NCBI GenBank assembly: GCA_028819675.1
Contig: JAPPKT010000466.1
Span: forward strand, 1 to 5,192
Reading direction: 5' to 3'
DNA from: Caldilineaceae bacterium
GTDB lineage: Bacteria > Chloroflexota > Anaerolineae > Caldilineales > Caldilineaceae
DNA length: 5,192 nt
Made by a program: the position numbers and the translations under genes. Positions 1 through 5,192 of this stretch are shown here, piece by piece (within the stretch, counting starts at the first letter, position 1; each line of letters begins with the position of its first letter). The notes under the pieces are model-generated. The model was not told the DNA's origin. It saw only the letters and a program-made list of their open reading frames with translations, and did no database searches.

Positions 1-419
1 ACGGCTGGCTCACGCAACAGCAGCTGCTCGACGCCATCGCCATCGGCCAGTTCACCCCCGGCCCTGTCCTCTCCACCGCCGCCTTCATCGGCTACGTGCT
101 CGCTGGCATCCCCGGCGCCGCCATAAGCGCCGCCGCCATCTTCGCCCCCTCATTCATCTTCGTCGCCATCCTCAACCCCATCGTCCCCCGCCTGCGTAGC
201 TCGGCATGGATGGGCGCCTTCCTCGACGCCGTCAACGTCAGCGCCGTCGGCCTCATGGCCGCAGTCCTCGTGCGCCTGACCACCGACATAGTCACCGCCT
301 GGCCCGCCGCCGTAATCGCCCTGCTCGCCGCTGCCGCAGTCCTGCGCTGGCGCGTCACATCCGCCTGGGTCGTCATCGGCGGCGCCCTGCTCGGCTGGCC
401 GCTCACGCTGCTCGGCTGA
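1..419 (+). CDS. chrA: Chromate transporter ChrA, C-terminal part (5' truncated by window edge)
   Basis: The reading frame is open from base 3 and ends at TGA 417-419, giving the last 138 residues. It shows the conserved stretch GWLTQQQLLDAIAIGQFTPG followed by PVLSTAAFIGY, the signature of the second CHR domain of chromate transporters (CHR family), including the G-Q-F-T-P-G-P motif. After it come several hydrophobic segments rich in Ala, Ile, Val and Leu, separated by a short polar stretch around IVPRLRSSAW, as expected for an inner-membrane protein. Members of the family export chromate, or carry sulfate or chromate-like anions; substrate cannot be decided from this fragment. The protein ends shortly after the last hydrophobic segment (VVIGGALLGWPLTLLG), the normal end for ChrA. 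Codons end mostly in C. It converges on the - strand genes; its promoter and N-terminal half lie outside the window. Confidence 0.93.
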   Translation, partial: GWLTQQQLLDAIAIGQFTPGPVLSTAAFIGYVLAGIPGAAISAAAIFAPSFIFVAILNPIVPRLRSSAWMGAFLDAVNVSAVGLMAAVLVRLTTDIVTAWPAAVIALLAAAAVLRWRVTSAWVVIGGALLGWPLTLLG

Positions 420-663
420 GGAGTAGCTGCCAGTCTCATTCTAATGAAATTCGTAGGGGCAACCCTTGTGGTTGCCCCCGTAGTTGAATCAAGCTTGCTT
501 TCCCAACTTGCGAAAGTTCCTGCGATCGCCTGAAATCTCCTCAAAAGACAGACAACAAAGAATCAGGCCCTTTTCCCGTACAAGTGGCGTTACAGTTCAC
601 GTTGCCGTAAACCCGCCATTCCCCTGCGCCGGACAAGGTCGTCGAGCACAGAAATCTGCCCAC
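420..663. other. Intergenic region between convergent genes
   Basis: This 244-base stretch separates the chrA stop from the stop of the small - strand gene. I see no gene in it on either strand. It contains the 9-bp hairpin listed separately, an imperfect dyad TCATTCTAATGA at 436-447 just before that hairpin, and a weak 5-bp stem AACTT/AAGTT with a GCGA loop near 505-520. None is followed by a T-run, so no classical intrinsic terminator is evident for either converging transcript. Confidence 0.6.
456..478. repeat. Perfect 9-bp-stem palindrome, probable dispersed REP-like element
   Basis: GGGGCAACC (456-464) is exactly complementary to GGTTGCCCC (470-478) across the 5-base loop CTTGT. It is preceded by TCGTA and followed by CCGTAG. 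The form GTAGGGGCAACC...GGTTGCCCC resembles short palindromic repeats I recall as scattered in intergenic spaces of several bacterial phyla; that is memory, and only one copy is present here. It sits 37 bases past the chrA stop and could fold in RNA from either direction, so it may also protect or end transcripts. It lacks the T-tract of an intrinsic terminator. Confidence 0.65.
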
Positions 664-996
664 CTAGTCCTTTTGCCGCTCGTCTTCCTCCGCCGCGTCC
701 AAGGCGTCATCCAGAACGCTGTCGACCCACTCGTCGCTGTCCAACTGGTCCATGTAGGTCCTCAGCGCCCTGACCGCAATCTTCCTCGCCGCCAGAGCCG
801 ATACGTCCGCGCGATGCCCCCCGTGGATAAGGCGCTCGCGCACCACGTCCTCGGCTTTGTCCAGCGAGGCATACTTGGAATGGAATTCACGCAGCAGACC
901 TTCATCTTTCGTCTGCCACAGCGTATGAATATGCCAGACGACAGGATGCGTCTGGTCACCTGTAACGCCCACGATGTCGTACGTCTTTTTGATCAT
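664..996 (-). CDS. Small protein of unknown function with acidic C-terminus (110 aa)
   Basis: I do not recognise this protein. It runs from ATG 996-994 to TAG 666-664. The N-terminus (MIKKTYDIVGVTGDQTHPVV) has short beta-like hydrophobic stretches followed by a His/Trp cluster, THPVVWHIHTLW, with H17, H22, H24, W21 and W27. The middle (about 31-80) looks helical and charged, and the last 30 residues are very acidic (DSDEW, DDALDAAEEDE). There is no signal peptide or membrane segment, so it is probably cytosolic. The start is preceded by AGAAGAGGA directly against the ATG, an unusually close Shine-Dalgarno; no better in-frame start is visible. The frame stays open upstream of the ATG but I see no further start in the nearby leader, which carries a small CGCG hairpin at 1026-1037. 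It follows the nuclease-like gene by 93 bases in the same direction and could share its transcript. The amino acid pattern looks protein-like, unlike that of the longer frame on the opposite strand. Confidence 0.6.
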   Translation of the reverse strand: MIKKTYDIVGVTGDQTHPVVWHIHTLWQTKDEGLLREFHSKYASLDKAEDVVRERLIHGGHRADVSALAARKIAVRALRTYMDQLDSDEWVDSVLDDALDAAEEDERQKD

Positions 997-1089
997 TCCT
1001 CTTCTCGCGTCCGGTCTGAGCTGCCCGCGAACTCGCGCGACAATCCAATTTCTGAATTGAACCTGCTTTGGTAGGGCGGGCGTCGGATT

Positions 1090-1908
1090 TCAATCCCCGC
1101 AATACTGAAATGGTTGATTCAACGCCCGAATCAAAGGGAGCATCGGCACGCCATCCACATCCAGCCACTTACCCCAGCAGCCACTGTCAACCACGCCCTC
1201 GCTATGGCCCTTGATAACCCGCTCCCAGTGCGCCTCGGAGTGAAAAAGATTCCCCCCTTTGGCGATATCCGTAGCATAGAGGAATCCCAGATAAACCAGA
1301 ACAACCGGCACCCCCAGCGAGGCCAGCTTCCACGACCACGCAAACCGGTTCGACAGCTGGTAATGACTGTCCCGCGAAATACCCCAACTGCCGCCGGACG
1401 CCGCTCGGAGCCCAACGGCAGCCTCCCCGATAGCCTCGCCGATCCTCTCGTGATTCTTCAACGTGCCATCAGAGGCAGGCTTCCTTAGCTGTTTCCCCTT
1501 TGACGACCGCGCCACTTCGTTCCAGTGCGCCTTCGCCTCGACCAGAAGCAACCCCTTCCTGCCCCCAACCGTGCACGTGCTCGCTATATCCCAATTCGGT
1601 GTCCTTGGATCGTTTTCGGAGACTTCCAGCCACCAGCTGCCCAAACGCTCACGTATGCCAAGAGGCAGCAGATCATTAGGCTTGTCCAGCTCCACTTCCT
1701 CCGCAACCGTCGCATCCCACGACCCGTCTTCCCTCTGCACCGGTCTGCCGCGAGGCATCCATACATCGTCACCTGAAATCGTGACACCATCAACGCCCAC
1801 CAACCGGGTCAGCCGCGCAGCGACCTCCTCTCCGCCGCCGTCCACGAGCAGCACACAGCGCGGCCGGCTCCCACGTTGATCTTCCCCAAGGTGCTTCGCC
1901 CAACTCAC
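1090..1908 (-). CDS. Putative PD-(D/E)XK-superfamily nuclease-like protein (272 aa), uncharacterised
   Basis: Starts at GTG 1908-1906, six bases after a strong GGGAGG ribosome binding site, and ends just before the 93-base gap to the small gene. Visible features: NWDIASTCTV with D107, then a hydrophobic strand GLLLVEAKAH with E124 and K126. This D...(D/E)xK spacing, with the acid and lysine at the end of a beta strand, is the catalytic pattern of PD-(D/E)XK nucleases. It is followed by a helix (KNHERIGEAIGEAAVGL, 151-167), an aromatic stretch (HYQLSNRFAWSWKLASLG, 182-199) and a second hydrophobic strand (VPVVLVYLGFL, 200-210), consistent with the rest of such a fold. There is no signal peptide or membrane helix. 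No helicase, methylase or specificity subunit is adjacent, so a role in restriction, repair or defence is only a guess. It lies 36 bases after topA in the same direction, probably co-transcribed. The gene is confident; the nuclease assignment is moderate. Confidence 0.82.
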   Translation of the reverse strand: MSWAKHLGEDQRGSRPRCVLLVDGGGEEVAARLTRLVGVDGVTISGDDVWMPRGRPVQREDGSWDATVAEEVELDKPNDLLPLGIRERLGSWWLEVSENDPRTPNWDIASTCTVGGRKGLLLVEAKAHWNEVARSSKGKQLRKPASDGTLKNHERIGEAIGEAAVGLRAASGGSWGISRDSHYQLSNRFAWSWKLASLGVPVVLVYLGFLYATDIAKGGNLFHSEAHWERVIKGHSEGVVDSGCWGKWLDVDGVPMLPLIRALNQPFQYCGD

Positions 1909-1914
1909 ACCTTA

Positions 1915-1920
1915 CCTCCC
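1915..1920 (-). promoter_or_regulatory. Ribosome binding site of the nuclease-like gene
   Basis: Read on the - strand, GGGAGG then TAAGGT precedes GTG 1908-1906 with six bases between. This near-consensus Shine-Dalgarno fixes the GTG as start, only 24 bases after the topA stop. It suggests efficient independent translation of a co-transcribed second gene. Confidence 0.8.
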
Positions 1921-1944
1921 TGAAAGCGGTAACGACGGACCGTA

Positions 1945-4836
1945 CTACCTTCTCCTCCTGCGCCGCCCTCTGCCGGAGCTCTTCCCCCTGCTCTCCCGCT
2001 CCGCCAGCATCTGCACCGCCTGCTCCAGCGAAACACTCTGGGGATCAGTCTCCTTCGGAATATTGGCGTTCGTACTATTGTGGTTGACGTACGGACCGTA
2101 GCGCCCGTCCAGCACGCGTACCGGTTCACCGTCTTTGGGATGCGCCCCCAGCTCCTTCAGAACCGTGCGCGTCGAACTGCCCCTTCTCCGGTCCGGCGCC
2201 TCCTTGATCAACGCCAGCGCACGCGGCAAATCAACCTCCAGCACATTGTCCGGCGCCTTCAGGCTCACAAACTTCCCGTTGTGCACGACATAAGGCCCGT
2301 AACGCCCCACGCCGGCGCGCACCGCCTCGCCGTCTTCAGGATGCGTCCCCAAGTCCCGCGGCAGGCTCAGAAGTTGCAGCGCAGTCTCCAGGTCCATCCC
2401 CTCCATTGTCATGCCTTCAAGCAGGCTGGCCCTCTTCGGTTTTCCATCCGACCTGCTCTTCGCTTTCTCCGCCGGCGCATCCGCCGCCTTCGGCTTCCCT
2501 TTGCCCGCAACAACCAGGGGCGTCAACTTTTCAACGACCTTGGCGCTAAGCCGGGGAACTCGCTCCAACTCTGCCGCCGACGCATAGGGACGACCTGCAA
2601 TGATCCCCTTGGCCAGTCCCGGACCGATCCCCGGCAGCGTCGCCAGCTCCTTGGCCGTAGCCGTGTTGATATCCACCGGCCCCGCCGGCTTATCCGGTTT
2701 TCCCCTCGGTGCCCTCTCTCCGTCCTCGCCCAGTTGCACATACGCGCCGAAACGCCCATCCTTAACCAGAATAGGCTGGCCGCTCTCCGGGTCCTTCCCC
2801 AGTACGATCGGCCCGTCCTGCTTCGCACTCACCAGCGCCTCAACCGCAGCCGCATCCAAATCCCCCGGCGCCAGATCATCCGGCAGGCTCACCGTCTGCC
2901 TGTCGCCGTTGACCTCCCGCGCCAGAAACGGCCCATACTGTCCAATCCGCACCTCGACCGGCAGATCGGGAAAATCGACCCGGCCCGCATGGCGCGGATC
3001 GATGTCGTTCTCCTTTTCCTTGACCTGGCTCTCCAGCCCCTGCTCACTCAGATAAAACTGGTTCAGATATTCCAGCCAGTCTACATCCCCCTCCGCGATG
3101 TCATCCAGCGTCTGCTCCATCTCCGCCGTAAACTTCAGGTCCACCAGCTCCTCGAAGTTGCTCTCCAGCAGCTGCACCACCGCAAACGCAACGAACGTGG
3201 GCACCAGTTCCTGCCGCTGTTTGAAAACGTAGCCCCGGTTCTGGATCGTGTCGATGATCGTGGCGTACGTGCTCGGGCGGCCGATGCCTTCCGTCTCCAG
3301 CGCTCGCACCAGCCGCGCCTCCGTATATCGCGCCGGCGGCTTCGTCGCGTGACCCACCGCCTCCAACTCCCGGCAGTCCACCTCCTCATCCTTGGCCAGC
3401 GCCGGCAACGGTGACTCTTGGTCCTCAATCGCAGCATCCGGATCATCCGAACCTTCAACATAGGCCCTAAAGAATCCGGGAAAAAGGATCTCCCGACCCG
3501 ATGCCCGAAATAGCGCCTCCTCGTCCGCGCCGCCCGCACGTATCATCACCGTCGTCGTACGCAGGCGCGCATTCGCCATCTGCGTCGCCACCGTCCGCTT
3601 CCAGATCATATCGTAAAGCGCCGCCTCATCGCCCGAAAGCGGCAGCGTTTCCAGCGGACGCATCGCGCTGCCCGCCGGCCGGATCGCCTCATGCGCCTCC
3701 TGCGCGCCCTTCGCCTTCGTCCTGTACCGCCGCGGCTTCTCGGTCAGAAACTTCTCGCCGTACCGCTCCCGCACCCGCCGCCGCGCCGCATTCACAGCCT
3801 CGTCGCTCAGATGCACCGAATCGGTGCGCATATACGTGATGTACCCGTTTTCGTATAGAGACTGGGCCACCCGCATCGTCCGCCTTGCTGCCCACCCCCG
3901 CTTGCGGTTGGCCTCCTGCTGCAGCGTGCTCGTCGTGAAAGGCGGCGACGGCGACCGCGACTGCTCCTTGCTCTCAGTCGAGAATACCGCCCAGTTGCTT
4001 GCCAGCAGCCGCTGCTGCAGCGCCCTCGCCTGCTCCTCATCCAGCAGCAGAACGTCCCCGCTGCCTTCGCTAGGATGCGTCTTGACCCGCTTTCCCGCCG
4101 CGATCTTTCCCGTCGATTCATCAAAATCCCGCCCAGTGGCTACCCGCGTTCCGTTCACCGAAACCAGCGTAGCCTCAAAACGGTGCGCCGCACTGTCCGG
4201 GCGTTTGTTGAGCTGCGCCTTCAAATCCCAATAGGACCCGCTCACAAACGCCCGCCGCTCCCGCTCCCGCAGCACCAGCAGCCGCACCGCCGCGCTTTGC
4301 ACCCGGCCCGCCGACAGCTTCGGCGCGATCTTCTTCCACAACAGCGGCGAAATCGTATAACCCACCAAACGGTCCAGAATGCGCCGCGTCTCCTGCGCCC
4401 GCACCAGATCGCTGTCGATCGACCGCGTCGTCTTCAGCGCCTGCTCAATCGCCTCCCGCGTGATCTCGTGAAAAATCATCCGCCTGACCGGAACTTTCGG
4501 CTTCAGCACCTCAAAAAGATGCCAGCCGATGCTCTCCCCTTCCCGGTCCTCGTCTGTCGCCAGCAGGACCTCATCCGCCCCTTTCAGGGCCGACCTCAGC
4601 TCGGAGACCACCTTCTTCTTGTCCGAAGGCACCACATACAGCGGCTCGAACGCCTCCTCTACCTTCACGCCCAGCCGCGCCCACGGCTCACCCTTCACCT
4701 TCGCCGGAACCTCGGCCGCAGAGGCCGGCAGATCCCGCACGTGCCCCATACTGGCTTTGACTTCATATCCACTTGGCAAAAAGCCGCGAATCGTTCGCGC
4801 CTTCGTCGGCGACTCTACAATGACTAATTTCGACAT
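1945..4836 (-). CDS. topA: DNA topoisomerase I (type IA), long zinc-finger-free form with an inserted HhH segment
   Basis: Type IA topoisomerase: relaxes negatively supercoiled DNA by cutting one strand through a 5'-phosphotyrosine link, passing the other strand and resealing; Mg2+-dependent and acting on the chromosome. The TOPRIM domain lies at about 1-125, with E8 and K12 in VIVESPTKA and D95-D97-E99 in ATDEDREGE. The core includes LSAGRVQS (R178), the catalytic [10 protein letters not shown] motif (Y335, R337) and [13 protein letters not shown] (about 515-527). The C-terminus has four Topo_C_Rpt-like repeats around GQYGPF (632), DGRFGAYV (693), VGRYGPYV (843) and DGRYGPYV (910). Between repeats two and three sits a ComEA-like helix-hairpin-helix (721-777) and a Lys/Ala/Pro linker. 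There is one cysteine (C488), hence no tetracysteine zinc ribbons, and the protein ends in a run of arginines. At 963 residues it is longer than E. coli TopA (865) for this reason. The ATG at 4836 puts the TOPRIM strand at the N-terminus as usual; its Shine-Dalgarno (AAGAAGAAGA) is weak. All catalytic residues are intact. Confidence 0.98.
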   Translation of the reverse strand: MSKLVIVESPTKARTIRGFLPSGYEVKASMGHVRDLPASAAEVPAKVKGEPWARLGVKVEEAFEPLYVVPSDKKKVVSELRSALKGADEVLLATDEDREGESIGWHLFEVLKPKVPVRRMIFHEITREAIEQALKTTRSIDSDLVRAQETRRILDRLVGYTISPLLWKKIAPKLSAGRVQSAAVRLLVLRERERRAFVSGSYWDLKAQLNKRPDSAAHRFEATLVSVNGTRVATGRDFDESTGKIAAGKRVKTHPSEGSGDVLLLDEEQARALQQRLLASNWAVFSTESKEQSRSPSPPFTTSTLQQEANRKRGWAARRTMRVAQSLYENGYITYMRTDSVHLSDEAVNAARRRVRERYGEKFLTEKPRRYRTKAKGAQEAHEAIRPAGSAMRPLETLPLSGDEAALYDMIWKRTVATQMANARLRTTTVMIRAGGADEEALFRASGREILFPGFFRAYVEGSDDPDAAIEDQESPLPALAKDEEVDCRELEAVGHATKPPARYTEARLVRALETEGIGRPSTYATIIDTIQNRGYVFKQRQELVPTFVAFAVVQLLESNFEELVDLKFTAEMEQTLDDIAEGDVDWLEYLNQFYLSEQGLESQVKEKENDIDPRHAGRVDFPDLPVEVRIGQYGPFLAREVNGDRQTVSLPDDLAPGDLDAAAVEALVSAKQDGPIVLGKDPESGQPILVKDGRFGAYVQLGEDGERAPRGKPDKPAGPVDINTATAKELATLPGIGPGLAKGIIAGRPYASAAELERVPRLSAKVVEKLTPLVVAGKGKPKAADAPAEKAKSRSDGKPKRASLLEGMTMEGMDLETALQLLSLPRDLGTHPEDGEAVRAGVGRYGPYVVHNGKFVSLKAPDNVLEVDLPRALALIKEAPDRRRGSSTRTVLKELGAHPKDGEPVRVLDGRYGPYVNHNSTNANIPKETDPQSVSLEQAVQMLAERESRGKSSGRGRRRRRR
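2506..2676 (-). other. ComEA-like helix-hairpin-helix segment inside TopA (residues 721-777)
   Basis: This segment starts [20 protein letters not shown] and continues through a second hairpin, [12 protein letters not shown], to LTPLVV. The VDINTA opening, LPGIGP hairpin and closing second helix pair match the tandem HhH module of ComEA and similar DNA-binding proteins (family knowledge). HhH modules bind the DNA backbone without sequence specificity. It is flanked by KPDKPAGP on one side and a Lys/Ala/Pro-rich stretch (778-803) on the other, as expected of a mobile domain joined by flexible linkers. It probably adds DNA affinity or processivity to the C-terminal region; that role is inferred. 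Confidence 0.88.
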
Positions 4837-5126
4837 TCTTCTTCTTTTGGCTGATGGTCAATAAACACGGACTGAACGCAAAAAGCGCCGCCAATTCTGC
4901 CGCCTCCTGCATTTCAGCCGAGATAGAATACACAAGAACATGGAGCCCGGCAAGTAAAATGTCAAAGAAAAACCCGCCCTTCCCTCTTCTCCTGCCAACT
5001 CGTACAAAGCCCGTACACGTCTCGTCATCCCCCCGTAAGCGCCCTCCCCTCCTCAATCCTCTGAATAGGCAAACGACAGCCGTTTCTCTCTCCTTATCGG
5101 GCCGGTCCACCATCAATCACCGCTTT
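4837..5126. other. Non-coding upstream region of topA
   Basis: I find no convincing gene here on either strand. The open frames that cross it have low-complexity or topA-shadow compositions and no good ribosome binding site. On the - strand it contains the candidate topA promoter listed separately and an approximately 80-base leader ending in a purine run (AAAAGAAGAAGA) before the ATG. A purine-rich stretch lies further upstream near 5041-5056. No strong hairpin or riboswitch-like structure was recognised. Confidence 0.5.
4925..4965 (-). promoter_or_regulatory. Candidate sigma-70-type promoter for topA
   Basis: On the - strand, TTGCCG (4953-4948) and TATTCT (4930-4925) are separated by exactly 17 bases, each matching the housekeeping -35 and -10 consensus at four of six positions. 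A perfect TTGACA -35 hexamer lies just upstream (4965-4960); at 17 bases from it is only the poor -10 CATGTT. Initiation near 4918 would give a leader of about 80 bases. It is the only good pair I see upstream of topA, and would serve the downstream genes too if they are co-transcribed. Unproven, as such matches arise by chance. Confidence 0.4.
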
Positions 5127-5159
5127 CACTGACCACTGACCACTGACCACTGACTACTG
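5127..5159. repeat. 7-bp tandem repeat (GACCACT)
   Basis: After a partial CACT, GACCACT occurs three times in perfect tandem (5131-5137, 5138-5144, 5145-5151), followed by one variant copy GACTACT (5152-5158). On the other strand it reads as AGTGGTC repeats. Intergenic heptamer tandem arrays of this kind (STRR-like) are known from cyanobacteria, and I recall similar ones in other phyla. They can change copy number by slippage. Confidence 0.85.
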
Positions 5160-5174
5160 CAGTTCTGGGCGGTC

Positions 5175-5189
5175 GGGCCTATTCGGCCC
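5175..5189. repeat. Short hairpin, 5-bp GC stem
   Basis: GGGCC (5175-5179) pairs with GGCCC (5185-5189) across the loop TATTC. It lies 15 bases beyond the heptamer repeat, at the very edge of the window, so its full extent and whether it ends an upstream - strand gene cannot be seen. There is no T-run next to it. Confidence 0.4.
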
Positions 5190-5192
5190 TCC

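Noticed and set aside
456..478. Intrinsic terminator for chrA
   Set aside because: The stem is strong but no T-run follows on either strand, so a repeat or transcript-protecting hairpin is the better description.
484..1074. Open frame of 196 codons on the + strand
   Set aside because: It runs antisense across the small - strand gene, starts without a ribosome binding site, and its residue pattern is Arg/Pro/His-rich without any recognisable domain; the - strand frame looks more like a real protein.
2080..3414. Long + strand open frame (444 codons) inside topA
   Set aside because: It is the antisense shadow of topA: composition is dominated by Arg, Gln, Leu and His as expected of the reverse complement of a GC-rich gene, with no known motif.
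4075..4827. + strand open frame (250 codons) opposite the topA N-terminus
   Set aside because: Arg/Pro/Leu-rich shadow of the TOPRIM and core region, with no start signal.
4763..5116. - strand open frame of 117 codons overlapping the topA start
   Set aside because: It overlaps the topA start in another frame, covers the candidate promoter and shows no domain; a short leader peptide cannot be excluded but is not supported.
5127..5159. CRISPR array
   Set aside because: The repeated unit is only 7 bases and directly tandem with no spacers.
5154..5192. End of an upstream - strand gene entering from the right edge
   Set aside because: Two - strand frames are open from the edge, with stops at 5154-5156 and within the heptamer array, but about a dozen or two codons are too few to tell coding from chance.

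Overview
This GC-rich bacterial window holds the 3' end of a chromate-transporter gene on the + strand. Facing it on the - strand is a three-gene run: topA (DNA topoisomerase I), a putative PD-(D/E)XK-type nuclease gene, and a small gene of unknown function. The host cannot be named from this sequence. TopA has the long, zinc-finger-free form with four C-terminal repeats that I associate with Cyanobacteria and with some Rhodothermus- or Chloroflexota-like lineages. The short palindromic and heptamer repeats in the gaps would also suit such genomes. This is a lean from memory, not an assignment.

Layout. 1-419 (+) is the C-terminal half-domain of ChrA, cut by the left edge. 420-663 is the gap between convergent genes; it carries a perfect 9-bp-stem GGGGCAACC hairpin that looks like a dispersed palindromic repeat. 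664-996 (-) encodes a 110-residue unknown protein with an acidic tail. 1090-1908 (-) encodes a 272-residue protein with a D...ExK nuclease-like signature and a strong ribosome binding site. 1945-4836 (-) is a complete topA of 963 codons. 4837-5192 has no supported gene; it holds a candidate topA promoter, a 7-bp tandem repeat and a small hairpin at the right edge.

How the genes relate. The three - strand genes are co-oriented with gaps of 36 and 93 bases, so one transcript starting upstream of topA is plausible. TopA relaxes negatively supercoiled DNA. Whether the two downstream products act with it is unknown. The most notable observation is a ComEA-like helix-hairpin-helix DNA-binding segment inserted between the second and third C-terminal repeats of TopA. 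I see no complete new multi-gene system here. The best candidates for novelty are this TopA architecture and the uncharacterised nuclease-like gene downstream of it.
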